DNA of 37,166 nucleotides, taken from assembly GCA_002869405.1 (NCBI GenBank), contig PKSY01000230.1:1-37166 (forward strand). Direction: 5' to 3'. Below are positions 17,748-26,047 of this stretch, piece by piece. The position numbers and the translations under genes are program-made. Every line of letters starts with the position of its first letter. Position 1 is the stretch's first letter. The notes beneath the pieces were generated by a model. That model had not been told where the DNA came from and searched no databases. It worked only from the letters and a program-made list of their open reading frames with translations. The DNA is from Marinilabiliales bacterium (GTDB taxonomy: Bacteria > Bacteroidota > Bacteroidia > Bacteroidales > BM520).

Positions 17748-18734
17748 TTATGGGCGTACCCGCTGTATTCCCTGGATGGCAAAGACATAATCCGGCCGGA
17801 TTTCCAATACCCGACGATAATATTTTCTTGCCTCTTCAAAATCACCGGATAATTCATTTGCATATCCCAAATTATAGAGTGCATCAACATATTCCGGTTG
17901 AATCGAAATTGCCTTGTCAAAAAACATGGCTGCACTATCATAATTTGACAGGTATACTAAATGCACGAATCCCGAATTATAAAGTGCATGAACATACTCC
18001 GGAGCAAACTGAAGAATTCTGTCATAGGTATCGAGAGCCTGCCGATATTCCCCGGTTTCCTGATAAAAAAGACCCAAAAGATGTAATGCCTCGGTACTTT
18101 CCGGGAAAACCTCAATTGCTCTTTGCAGGTATTGCATTGCAAGCGGGTCCTTAAGACTGCTGTATATCAGACCCAGTTGAATCATCGAGTCATAATGTTC
18201 AGGATCTACAAGCAGAACATTACTGAAACAATTTATGGCCTTTATAGTGTCACCTTCTTCAGCATTGGCAAGTCCGTCGTAGAACACAGGCATGGTAAGC
18301 GACGGGTCGAGATCGTATGCTTTTGCTGCATAGTTATGACACATGGCGTAATTTTGTCTGATGAGGAATACTCTTGCCATAGCTGTAAAGAGCGCTGCAT
18401 CTTCAGGATGAGTTTCCATAACATTATAAAGTGTTCTCTGCGCCTGATCTGCCTTACCCATCAGAAGATAGATTTCCGATAATGCAATTCCATTTTCAAC
18501 AGTAAGTCCCTCTTCATTAATAACCACATCGATATCCTGAAGTGCTTCCACGAGGCTATCGTTCTGAGTACGAAAAATCGCTCTGTTGCGCAGCGAATCA
18601 ATAGTGAAAGGTATGCTGTCGGAGATTATTCCGGCAGTGGAGTCATCAGATACTGTGACATTATTTTTGCAAGCGGAAAATTGAAGGAGGGCAGCACAGA
18701 AGGCTACCCCCGCAAGAATTTTTATTTTTCTCAT
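17748..18734 (-). CDS. TPR-repeat lipoprotein coupled to recA
   Basis: 328 aa. The N-terminus [22 protein letters not shown] ends in a lipobox with Cys22 as the lipidation site. The rest is mostly tetratricopeptide repeats (for example residues about 140-325: [57 protein letters not shown]), a protein-interaction scaffold in the periplasm or on the membrane. Its ATG overlaps the recA stop by four bases (ATGA), which implies translational coupling. A functional link to recA is not obvious; coexpression under SOS or growth control is possible. The partner is unknown. Confidence 0.88.
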   Translation of the reverse strand: MRKIKILAGVAFCAALLQFSACKNNVTVSDDSTAGIISDSIPFTIDSLRNRAIFRTQNDSLVEALQDIDVVINEEGLTVENGIALSEIYLLMGKADQAQRTLYNVMETHPEDAALFTAMARVFLIRQNYAMCHNYAAKAYDLDPSLTMPVFYDGLANAEEGDTIKAINCFSNVLLVDPEHYDSMIQLGLIYSSLKDPLAMQYLQRAIEVFPESTEALHLLGLFYQETGEYRQALDTYDRILQFAPEYVHALYNSGFVHLVYLSNYDSAAMFFDKAISIQPEYVDALYNLGYANELSGDFEEARKYYRRVLEIRPDYVFAIQGIQRVRP

Positions 18735-19732
18735 TTATTCAGTGCTTCACGAATTTTAGCTTCCAGTTCATCTGCCAGATCCGGATTATCTGCGATAAGA
18801 CGCTTAACTGCATCACGACCCTGCCCGAGACGGGTTTCGCCATAAGAGTACCATGAGCCGGATTTTGAAAGTATGTTGTTATCCACACCAAGATCGATAA
18901 TCTCACCAAGTTTGGATATTCCTTCACCATAGATAATATCGAATTCTGCCTGACGGAAAGGAGGTGCAACCTTATTTTTCACAACTTTCACTTTCACTCT
19001 GTTACCAATCACATTTTCGCTGTCTTTGATACTGGAGGTACGACGAATATCGAGGCGTACAGAGGAGTAGAATTTAAGTGCATTACCACCGGTTGTTGTT
19101 TCAGGGTTGCCGAACATCACACCAATTTTCTCCCTTAACTGATTGATAAAAACGCAAACACAGCCTGTTTTACTGATGGTGCTTGTAAGTTTCCTTAATG
19201 CCTGTGACATAAGCCTGGCCTGTAATCCCATTTTGGAATCACCCATTTCACCTTCAATTTCAGATTTGGGAGTTAGTGCGGCCACAGAGTCAATGACGAT
19301 CATATCAATTGCTCCGGAGCGGATAAGGTTATCAGTTATTTCTAGTGCCTGTTCACCGTTATCGGGCTGTGATATAAGGAGATTTTCAATATCCACGCCA
19401 AGTTTCTGAGCATAGAAACGGTCGAAAGCGTGTTCTGCATCGATAAAAGCTGCGATACCTCCGGCACGTTGTGTTTCAGCAATTGCATGAATGGCGAGGG
19501 TTGTTTTACCTGAAGATTCAGGGCCATAAATTTCAACCACTCTGCCTTTGGGAAGCCCCCCGATTCCAAGAGCTGTGTCAAGGCTTATTGATCCGGTGCT
19601 TATGGAAGGGATATCTTCAATAGCATCATCACCCAGCTTCATAATTGTTCCTTTTCCGTAAGCTTTTTCGATCTTGTCGAGCGTAAGCTTCAACGCCTTC
19701 ATTTTCTCCGAATTTTGTTTATCCTCACTCAT
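18731..19732 (-). CDS. recA: Recombinase RecA
   Basis: 333 aa, slightly shorter than many RecA proteins because the acidic C-terminal tail is short. It catalyses ATP-dependent strand exchange in recombinational repair and triggers LexA-type autocleavage where present. Visible are Walker A GPESSGKT (70-77), the FIDAEHAFD block, Walker [11 protein letters not shown], the L1/L2 DNA-binding loops (around [21 protein letters not shown] and [19 protein letters not shown]), and the INQLREKIG signature. It has its own promoter (19832-19862) and a hairpin-rich leader, and is coupled to the lipoprotein gene after it. Confidence 0.98.
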   Translation of the reverse strand: MSEDKQNSEKMKALKLTLDKIEKAYGKGTIMKLGDDAIEDIPSISTGSISLDTALGIGGLPKGRVVEIYGPESSGKTTLAIHAIAETQRAGGIAAFIDAEHAFDRFYAQKLGVDIENLLISQPDNGEQALEITDNLIRSGAIDMIVIDSVAALTPKSEIEGEMGDSKMGLQARLMSQALRKLTSTISKTGCVCVFINQLREKIGVMFGNPETTTGGNALKFYSSVRLDIRRTSSIKDSENVIGNRVKVKVVKNKVAPPFRQAEFDIIYGEGISKLGEIIDLGVDNNILSKSGSWYSYGETRLGQGRDAVKRLIADNPDLADELEAKIREALNK

Positions 19733-19772
19733 AATAATATTTTGTTTTGTTCTTTGTTTAATGCAGAAAAAG

Positions 19773-19830
19773 CAAAAAAATAACCCACCGTAATAAAAAA
19801 ATGATTAAAAATTTATCATTACGGAGGGTT
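19773..19830 (-). terminator. Terminator hairpin between bcp and recA
   Basis: On the minus strand, AACCCTCCGTAAT (19830-19818) pairs with ATTACGGTGGGTT (19794-19782) with a single mismatch, and ATGAT/ATCAT adds an inner stem. The 3' side runs into ATTTTTTTGC, giving a T7 tract. It would end bcp transcription, but it also lies at the predicted start of the recA transcript. Confidence 0.7.
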
Positions 19831-19831
19831 T

Positions 19832-19862
19832 CAAATCTACAAAAAGAAAAAATAAGAAACAA
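19832..19862 (-). promoter_or_regulatory. Promoter for recA
   Basis: TTG (19862-19860), a 20-nt spacer and TAGATTTG (19839-19832) match the Bacteroidetes consensus. It lies in the bcp-recA gap. The predicted start, near 19826, falls in the 5' arm of the terminator-like hairpin. Confidence 0.55.
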
Positions 19863-19885
19863 TCAGAAAGGTTGGATATAAGGCT

Positions 19886-20350
19886 TTAATCCTGATATTC
19901 GGCCAGTATCTGTGCTGTATGATCCTTTGTATTTACTTTTTGGAAGACTTTCTCTATGTATCCATTTTCATCGATAATATAAGTTGTACGATAAATACCT
20001 TCGTACTCACGACCGGCCATTTTCTTGGGTCCCCAGACACCGTAACTTTTTATAATTCCGAGGTCTGTATCAGGAATCAGCGGAAATGGAAGATCGTACT
20101 TTTCAGTGAAGCGTATATGTGATTTCTCAGAGTCTTTACTAACACCGATAATATTGAATCCTTTTTCCAGCAGTGCATCATAATTATCTCTTAGATTACA
20201 TGCTTCGGCAGTACAGCCGGGAGTATTATCCTTGGGATAAAAATAAAATATGAGTTTATGACCGGAAAAGTCTTTTAATGAAACAGTATTTCCAAACTGG
20301 TCCTGAGCAGTAAAGTCAGGAGCTTTATCTCCGGGTTGAAGAAGTGCCAT
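19886..20350 (-). CDS. bcp: Thioredoxin-dependent thiol peroxidase (Bcp/PrxQ)
   Basis: The preferred start at 20350 gives 154 aa (MALLQPGDKAPDFTAQDQ), the usual family length. An in-frame ATG at 20380 would add ten residues without family support. It reduces hydroperoxides using thioredoxin. The peroxidatic Cys46 and resolving Cys51 lie in PGCTAEAC, the pattern of atypical 2-Cys PrxQ enzymes, and FYFYPKDNTPG precedes them. No signal peptide is present, so it is cytoplasmic. It follows nth on the same strand after 65 nt. Confidence 0.93.
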   Translation of the reverse strand: MALLQPGDKAPDFTAQDQFGNTVSLKDFSGHKLIFYFYPKDNTPGCTAEACNLRDNYDALLEKGFNIIGVSKDSEKSHIRFTEKYDLPFPLIPDTDLGIIKSYGVWGPKKMAGREYEGIYRTTYIIDENGYIEKVFQKVNTKDHTAQILAEYQD

Positions 20351-20415
20351 AGTAAATATTTTTAAATGTTTATTCAGCAAATAAACTAAGTGCAGCCCAA
20401 AAAGTTCACAAAAAA

Positions 20416-21063
20416 CTATCCTTCAGGGATGTTGTTTTGATAATATTTGCACCACTCTTTAATACCGCATTCCCTGCATTTAGGTTTTCTTGCGTTACAC
20501 ACATACCTGCCATGCAAAATGAGCCAGTGATGGGCTCTTGGTATGAGCTCTTCCGGGATATACTTAACCAATTGTTTTTCAGCTTCCAAAGGGTTTTTAG
20601 CTCTCCATGTAAGGCCAATACGTTCTGAAACTCTGAAAACATGGGTATCAACAGCCATAGCCGGTTTGTTAAATACTACTGAAGCAATCACATTTGCAGT
20701 TTTTCGACCAACTCCGGGAAGTTTCTGCAGTTCATGAATTTCTTCAGGAACAACACCGTTAAAATCCTCCAGTAACCTCCGTGCCATACCACAAAGGTGT
20801 TTTGCCTTATTATTTGGATATGAGCAGCTTTTTATGAATGAGAACACCTCCCCAACACTTGCAGCTGCGAGGGTTTCCACATCAGGGAATCGTTCAAAGA
20901 AGGGCGGCGTAATAATATTAACACGCTTATCAGTACATTGTGCGGAGAGAATTACGGCAACAAGTAACTCATAAGGGTTTGAGTAATCGAGTTCAGTATC
21001 TGCTTCGGGGTTATTATCCTGAAACCAATTGATAATATTTTGAAATCTTTCTTCTCTTTTCAT
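20416..21063 (-). CDS. nth: Endonuclease III
   Basis: The start at 21063 gives 215 aa (MKREERFQNI), matching family length. The ORF extends to 21120, but that extension would overlap a terminator-like hairpin. It is a DNA glycosylase/AP lyase that removes oxidised pyrimidines. The helix-hairpin-helix LPGVGRKTANV carries the catalytic Lys121, and the catalytic Asp139 lies in AVDTHVFRV. The [4Fe-4S] cluster cysteines are Cys189, 196, 199 and 205 (C-x6-C-x2-C-x5-C). Lys121 marks it as bifunctional endonuclease III, not MutY. Confidence 0.95.
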   Translation of the reverse strand: MKREERFQNIINWFQDNNPEADTELDYSNPYELLVAVILSAQCTDKRVNIITPPFFERFPDVETLAAASVGEVFSFIKSCSYPNNKAKHLCGMARRLLEDFNGVVPEEIHELQKLPGVGRKTANVIASVVFNKPAMAVDTHVFRVSERIGLTWRAKNPLEAEKQLVKYIPEELIPRAHHWLILHGRYVCNARKPKCRECGIKEWCKYYQNNIPEG

Positions 21064-21077
21064 GGGGTGTAAAGGTA

Positions 21078-21128
21078 CAAAAAGAAACGCTGCACATCCT
21101 TCCGCCTCAGCGTGAAACATATGCAGCG
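21078..21128 (-). terminator. Terminator-like hairpin after the sigma-factor operon
   Basis: On the minus strand CGCTGCA (21128-21122) and TGCAGCG (21094-21088) form a stem with a long loop, followed by TTTCTTTTT. It lies 20 nt after the 63-aa gene and just before the nth start, ending the sigma/63-aa transcript. Confidence 0.5.
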
Positions 21129-21148
21129 CAAAAAAGCTTTTTAATCCT

Positions 21149-21340
21149 TTAGTTTAACATTAATGATGTGATTCCGACTGTTTTGGTATGCATGCAGGAG
21201 AGTGCTTTGTCGTAGGCCAATACTGCATCCACTAAACTCTGCTCCGGGGTAATATTTTCCGGAATCTCCTGAATTACAGACTCGTCAAACTCTTCATTAA
21301 AAATAAAAAAGGATTCATCCTGAGTGTAAGTTTTATCCAT
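21149..21340 (-). CDS. Small acidic protein downstream of an ECF sigma factor
   Basis: 63 aa, acidic, with no signal peptide or membrane segment. The N-terminal half is rich in Glu/Asp/Phe (DESFFIFNEEFDES) and the second half has PEQSLVDAVLAYDKALSC. It lies 75 nt downstream of the sigma-factor gene on the same strand, and a terminator-like hairpin follows it, so the two are probably one operon. I do not recognise the family. It is too short for a conventional membrane anti-sigma factor; a soluble sigma-binding or regulatory peptide is possible but unproven. Confidence 0.6.
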   Translation of the reverse strand: MDKTYTQDESFFIFNEEFDESVIQEIPENITPEQSLVDAVLAYDKALSCMHTKTVGITSLMLN

Positions 21341-21415
21341 AGGCTATACCATAAATTTTAAGGTGTTTATATAGCAACGCCCTCAGGATGGAGATATTGT
21401 ATTAACAGAAAAAAA

Positions 21416-22006
21416 TCACATGGTAAGTGCGAGTTCTTTTTCCTGAATAATTTTTCGCAGGTTAATCAAGGCATACCTCATACGACCCAGAGCGGTGTTG
21501 ATACTCACTTCTGTTTGCTCTGCAATATCCTTGAAGCTCATTTCATTATAATGTCTCATTTTGAGTACCTCTTTTTGTTCTTCGGGCAGCAATTCGATAA
21601 GCTGTCGAAGATCATTATGAATCTGAGCTGAAATCAGTTCTTCTTCAATGGAAGGGTCAGTAAGCCGGAGTGTTTCGAGGATATCATAATCATCATTACC
21701 GTTTTCGATAACCGGCAGACGTTTTGATTTTCGAAAATGATCAATGGTAAGGTTATGAGCAATACGCATAACCCATTGAATAAACTTACCTTCTTCCTTG
21801 TAGGAACCATTGCGCAGGGTATGGATCACTTTAACAAAAGTGTCCTGAAAAATATCATCGGCAAGGTCTCTGTCTTTTACGACCATCAGGATATACGCGT
21901 AGACCTTATTTTTATGACGACTGATGAGACGTTCGAGGGATATAGAATCTCCGGACAAATATCTTTTCACCAGCTCCTGATCAGTCACAGCGACGTGTCT
22001 GTTCAT
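21416..22006 (-). CDS. ECF-type RNA polymerase sigma factor
   Basis: 196 aa, a two-domain extracytoplasmic-function sigma factor. Region 2 (residues about 20-95) shows ISRHKNKVYAYI, DRDLADDIFQDTFVKVI and WVMRIAHNLTIDHFRKSKR. Region 4 (about 130-185) shows LPEEQKEVLKMRHYNEMSFKDIAE, with the helix-turn-helix in EVSINTALGRMRYALINLRK. It has no SnoaL or other extra domain. No transmembrane anti-sigma gene (FecR type) is next to it, so it does not look like a TonB-linked FecI/FecR system. The gene has a good promoter and a leader of about 110 nt, and a 63-aa ORF follows. Confidence 0.92.
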   Translation of the reverse strand: MNRHVAVTDQELVKRYLSGDSISLERLISRHKNKVYAYILMVVKDRDLADDIFQDTFVKVIHTLRNGSYKEEGKFIQWVMRIAHNLTIDHFRKSKRLPVIENGNDDYDILETLRLTDPSIEEELISAQIHNDLRQLIELLPEEQKEVLKMRHYNEMSFKDIAEQTEVSINTALGRMRYALINLRKIIQEKELALTM

Positions 22007-22121
22007 AATGTGTTCTTTAAATGCTGTTATTGTTCAGTAGCGTAGATATTTTCCGATAACGTTATTTTGATTAGACTTAAATTAAACGTGTTGATTCTAT
22101 TTTTAGTATCACATTACAATG

Positions 22122-22152
22122 CAAATATAGCACAAATACTTTAATGACGCAA
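22122..22152 (-). promoter_or_regulatory. Promoter for the ECF sigma-factor gene
   Basis: TTG (22152-22150), a 20-nt spacer and TATATTTG (22129-22122) match the primary-sigma consensus. The predicted start is about 110 nt upstream of the ATG. Confidence 0.55.
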
Positions 22153-22228
22153 GTTTTTAACAAATGTGCACAGAGAATAACATATTTTAACACTTTTTGT
22201 ACAATACGGTCTCAAAGCGAGATATTAC

Positions 22229-22236
22229 TATCTTTG
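22229..22236 (+). promoter_or_regulatory. -7 element directly before uvrA
   Basis: TATCTTTG ends only 4 nt before the uvrA ATG, so transcription would start at or next to the A of the start codon. No well-spaced -33 element is seen. Confidence 0.45.
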
Positions 22237-22240
22237 GCAC

Positions 22241-25078
22241 ATGAAAAAGGCACAGGATATCACCACATATGATCCGCAAAAGTTTATCATCATTAAAGGT
22301 GCAAAAGTACATAATTTAAAGCAGTTAGATGTAGCTATTCCGAGGAATAAACTGGTAGTAATTACAGGGTTGTCGGGATCCGGAAAGTCGTCACTGGCAT
22401 TTGATACTTTATATGCCGAGGGTCAACGGCGATATGTGGAAAGCCTGAGTTCGTACGCCAGGCAATTTCTTGGCAGAATGTCGAAGCCTGAAGTGGAGTA
22501 TATCAAAGGTATTTCGCCGGCAATTGCCATTGAGCAGAAGGTAAATACCAGAAATCCGCGCAGTACAGTAGGAACCAGTACAGAGATTTATGAATACCTG
22601 AAACTTCTGTATGCAAGAATAGGAAAGACATATAGTCCTGTATCCGGCAACAGAGTAATAAAACATACTGTTACAGATGTCACTGAACACATCACAAACC
22701 TGAAACCCGGCACAAAAGGGATGATAGGGTGCCGTTTGGTAATTCCATCGGGACGAGCAACAGAGGCTCACCTTGGAATTCTGGTGCAACAGGGCTACAG
22801 CAGAATTATCCATAAAGAAAAGATCGTCCGTATTGAAGAGATTCTTTCTGACAAAAAGAAAGTTAAAAGGAGTGACTTCAGGCTATTGATAGATCGTTTT
22901 GTTTCTCCTGAGCAGGAGGATGACAGTTATATAAGCAGACTGGCAGATTCAGCCCAAACGGCGTTTCTGGAAGGAGAAGGGACTTGCTTTGTATATACTT
23001 TTATTAATGAGTCTTTTAAGGTTGAAGAGTTTTCAAATCGTTTTGAGCTGGACGGAATAGTATTCGAAGAGCCCACATCTGATTTTTTCAGCTTTAATAA
23101 TCCTTACGGTGCATGCAAGCATTGTGAAGGCTTTGGCAGTGTTATCGGTATTGATCCGGACCTGGTAATCCCAAACAGAAATCTCTCGGTATATGATGGT
23201 GCCATTGTATGCTGGAAAGGAGAAAAAATGGGAAAATGGAAAGATCAGCTTGTCACACAATCTTCAAAATTTAACTTTCCCATACACACACCTATCCATC
23301 AATTATCTGATAAAGAATACGCCCTTCTCTGGACAGGGAATAAATACTTTAAAGGACTTGATGAGTTCTTCGAACACCTGGAAGAGCAGAATTACAAGAT
23401 TCAATATCGTGTGATGCTTAGCAGGTACCGTGGAAAGACGGTTTGTCCGGAATGCAAAGGTTCGAGGTTAAGGAAGGACGCCGGTTATGTGAAAGTTGGC
23501 GGAAAATCCATTACCGACCTTGTGTTAATGCCTGTAGATGAATCTCTTAAGTTCTTTGCAGCACTGGAATTAGACAGTTACGACCGGAAAGTCAGCGCAA
23601 GGCTTATCAAGGAAGTCACCAACAGGCTGGAAGTGTTATCAGATGTTGGCCTTGGGTATCTAACCTTAAACAGGCTATCCAATACCCTTTCAGGAGGTGA
23701 GTCGCAGCGTATTAATCTGGCAACATCGCTTGGTTCCAGTCTGGTTGGCTCCATGTACATTCTGGATGAACCGAGTATAGGTTTGCATCCCCGTGATACC
23801 CACAGGCTCATAAAGGTGCTCAAAAGGCTGCGTGACATTGGAAATACCGTAATTGTTGTGGAGCATGATGAAGAGATTATACAGGCAGCGGATGAGATCA
23901 TTGACATCGGACCTGAAGCGGGGAGCCACGGTGGTGAGCTGGTATTTCAGGGTTCATTTCAAGAGCTCAAAGAAGAGGGAGAAACACTTACGGCAAGATA
24001 TATTAAAGACACCAATCTCATCCCTGTTCCGGAGGTTCGAAGAAAATGGAAAGATTACATTGAGATAACGGGTGCCCGTGAGAACAACCTTCAGAATATT
24101 GATGTAAACATACCACTGCAATGCCTTACCGTTGTTACAGGAGTAAGTGGTTCGGGAAAGACAACACTGATAAAACAGATCCTCTACCCTGCCCTGAAGA
24201 AAATCTATGGCGGACATGGCGGGAAAACCGGGAAACACAATAATATTTCGGGTGATATCAGGATGCTGAGCGATATTGAACTTATCGATCAGAACCCCAT
24301 AGGAAGGAGTTCACGCTCGAACCCTGCGACCTATGTAAAGGCTTTTGATGACATCAGGGCTTTATACGCCTCACAACAGCTGTCAAAAGTACGTGGATAC
24401 AAACCGGGTTTCTTCTCTTTCAATGTGGAAGGCGGAAGATGTGATGAGTGCGAGGGCGAAGGGCTTGTACACATTGAGATGCAGTTTATGGCTGACATTG
24501 TGCTTACATGTGAAAGCTGCCACGGGAAAAGGTATAAAACTGAAGTGCTGGATATCAAATACAGGGAAAAGACTATCAGTGATATTCTGGATATGACCAT
24601 TGATGATGCGATTACGTTTTTCAGTGAGAAAGCCAAACGCAACAATGCAGAGGCAAAGATTTCAGCCAAGTTACAGCCATTACAGGATGTGGGGCTCGGG
24701 TATCTGAAACTTGGTCAGCCCAGCAGCACACTGTCGGGAGGTGAAGCACAGCGTATAAAACTGGCATTTTTTCTTACAAAAGGAACGACTGACAAAACAA
24801 CCATGTTTGTATTTGATGAGCCTACCACCGGTTTACATTTTCATGATATTCACAAGCTCTTATCGGCAATTAATGCGCTTATTGAGAAGGGTCATACCGT
24901 GCTTGTTATTGAACACAACATGGAGGTCATCAAATCGGCTGATCACATCATAGATCTTGGGCCTGAGGGCGGCAATAAGGGCGGAAAGATCGTATATCAG
25001 GGAACACCCGAAGAGATGGTTTCAATAAAAGAGGGTTATACAAAAGACTTTCTTAAGTCAAAGATCACACATCAATAA
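22241..25078 (+). CDS. uvrA: Excinuclease ABC subunit A
   Basis: 945 aa, full length. It is the damage-sensing ATPase of nucleotide excision repair, acting with UvrB. It has two ABC modules: Walker A GLSGSGKSSLAFD (from about residue 46) and GVSGSGKTTL (from about 634), with signatures LSGGESQRINLA and LSGGEAQRIKLA, and Walker B LDEPSIGLHPRD and FDEPTTGLHFHD. Zinc-type CxxC pairs occur in CKHCEGFG, CPECKGSR, CDECEGEG and CESCHGKR. In the UvrB-interaction segment the usual CPxCG reads SPVSG, so that Cys pair is absent. The end overlaps the cyclase-like gene, opposite strand, by 14 bp. Confidence 0.96.
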   Translation: MKKAQDITTYDPQKFIIIKGAKVHNLKQLDVAIPRNKLVVITGLSGSGKSSLAFDTLYAEGQRRYVESLSSYARQFLGRMSKPEVEYIKGISPAIAIEQKVNTRNPRSTVGTSTEIYEYLKLLYARIGKTYSPVSGNRVIKHTVTDVTEHITNLKPGTKGMIGCRLVIPSGRATEAHLGILVQQGYSRIIHKEKIVRIEEILSDKKKVKRSDFRLLIDRFVSPEQEDDSYISRLADSAQTAFLEGEGTCFVYTFINESFKVEEFSNRFELDGIVFEEPTSDFFSFNNPYGACKHCEGFGSVIGIDPDLVIPNRNLSVYDGAIVCWKGEKMGKWKDQLVTQSSKFNFPIHTPIHQLSDKEYALLWTGNKYFKGLDEFFEHLEEQNYKIQYRVMLSRYRGKTVCPECKGSRLRKDAGYVKVGGKSITDLVLMPVDESLKFFAALELDSYDRKVSARLIKEVTNRLEVLSDVGLGYLTLNRLSNTLSGGESQRINLATSLGSSLVGSMYILDEPSIGLHPRDTHRLIKVLKRLRDIGNTVIVVEHDEEIIQAADEIIDIGPEAGSHGGELVFQGSFQELKEEGETLTARYIKDTNLIPVPEVRRKWKDYIEITGARENNLQNIDVNIPLQCLTVVTGVSGSGKTTLIKQILYPALKKIYGGHGGKTGKHNNISGDIRMLSDIELIDQNPIGRSSRSNPATYVKAFDDIRALYASQQLSKVRGYKPGFFSFNVEGGRCDECEGEGLVHIEMQFMADIVLTCESCHGKRYKTEVLDIKYREKTISDILDMTIDDAITFFSEKAKRNNAEAKISAKLQPLQDVGLGYLKLGQPSSTLSGGEAQRIKLAFFLTKGTTDKTTMFVFDEPTTGLHFHDIHKLLSAINALIEKGHTVLVIEHNMEVIKSADHIIDLGPEGGNKGGKIVYQGTPEEMVSIKEGYTKDFLKSKITHQ

Positions 25079-25712
25079 CCCTTAACTCAACAGGTTCGGG
25101 GACACCTTTAAAGTCTTCAATATATTTATCTGAAATTTTGGAGATAACTTCAGGGGTATATCCTCTGCCGGAGGCTGCCAGATCTTCAACTACCTTCTTA
25201 AAGAAAGTTTCACTTATTACAATTCGGTTTGTCACAGCCTTCTTGGTAAGTCTGGCAGTCATATCGATATCAATACCGTAATAATCATTATAATTTTCCA
25301 AAAAGGTGATATTATAGACCTCAGTACAGTAATGCATGGCCACCTTACAGTTCATAAAAAGATCAGGCAGAGGAAAGTTAATGATATTATCCAGCGTAGC
25401 ATATATCTCTTCCAGCAATGCCAGACAGCTATTCAGCGATTCATGTTTTGTAAGCTCATCGTCAGGGATATACAGCATAATCTCATCACCAATACCTTTC
25501 ACTATATGCTTCGGGAAATTATTCAGGAATGAGATAAAGTTGAACGTATTGTTTAGTTTTTTTCCCCACACCTCTACTCCGTTTTGATATTTTTCAGCAG
25601 TAGATCCTACAATATCAATAAACATGCAGATTCCGGGAGTTTTAGGAAGAGCTTTAAGCTGATCACCAAGGGTTAATGATGCCGGGTTTTTATCGTGAAT
25701 ATATATTGCCAT
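25065..25712 (-). CDS. Class III adenylate/guanylate cyclase-like protein
   Basis: 215 aa, a single nucleotidyl-cyclase fold with no sensor or membrane segment. The metal-binding aspartates are Asp33 (CMFIDIVGSTAE) and Asp76 (KGIGDEIM). Lys72 and Asp143 sit at the adenine-specificity positions, and Arg154 (DYYGIDIDMTARL) matches the transition-state arginine. The usual Asn four residues before it is Asp150, so activity may be altered. It starts 1 nt after the STAS gene stop and is the last gene of a kinase-STAS-cyclase cassette. It may make cAMP, or use the fold as a nucleotide-binding output of partner switching; the sequence does not decide between these. Confidence 0.82.
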   Translation of the reverse strand: MAIYIHDKNPASLTLGDQLKALPKTPGICMFIDIVGSTAEKYQNGVEVWGKKLNNTFNFISFLNNFPKHIVKGIGDEIMLYIPDDELTKHESLNSCLALLEEIYATLDNIINFPLPDLFMNCKVAMHYCTEVYNITFLENYNDYYGIDIDMTARLTKKAVTNRIVISETFFKKVVEDLAASGRGYTPEVISKISDKYIEDFKGVPEPVELRVIDV

Positions 25713-25713
25713 A

Positions 25714-26046
25714 TCAGAATTGATTCAATGCATCGTTCATATCAGGCATGATGGTAAAGATGGTAGTAAATCCTGAAATTTCAAAAATCTCGCGAATGCC
25801 CTCCTTCATATTACAGAGAATCAGCTTTCCTCCTGCAGCGCCTGTTTTCTTAAGTGTCAGCAGCATAACCCTGAGGCCCGAGGAGCTGATATACTCCAGT
25901 GCTGACAAGTCGAAAACGACATCTTTTACTCCTTCATTTATTAATTTGTTAACGACTGCTTCAAGCTCATTATAGTTCGTTGTGTCGAGCCTGCCATCCA
26001 CAGCCACAACTTTGACACTCCCACTATCTCTGACATCAATATTCAT
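25714..26046 (-). CDS. STAS-domain anti-anti-sigma factor (SpoIIAA/RsbV-like)
   Basis: 110 aa, one complete STAS domain with a typical β-α fold. The phosphorylation loop reads YISSSGLRV, with Ser55 at the position of the phosphoserine in SpoIIAA. The residue before it, usually Asp, is Ser54. The DVVFDLSALEYIS strand and GGKLILCNMKEGIREIFEISGF helix are typical. It lies 1 nt from the kinase gene upstream and 1 nt from the cyclase gene downstream, so the three are tightly cotranscribed. Its phosphorylation by the neighbouring kinase is expected from family knowledge. Confidence 0.9.
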   Translation of the reverse strand: MNIDVRDSGSVKVVAVDGRLDTTNYNELEAVVNKLINEGVKDVVFDLSALEYISSSGLRVMLLTLKKTGAAGGKLILCNMKEGIREIFEISGFTTIFTIMPDMNDALNQF

Positions 26047-26047
26047 A

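Noticed and set aside
20348-20380. bcp start at 20380 and nth start at 21120
   Set aside because: The added residues have no match to family N-termini, and the nth extension crosses a terminator-like hairpin. Starts 20350 and 21063 give family-typical lengths.
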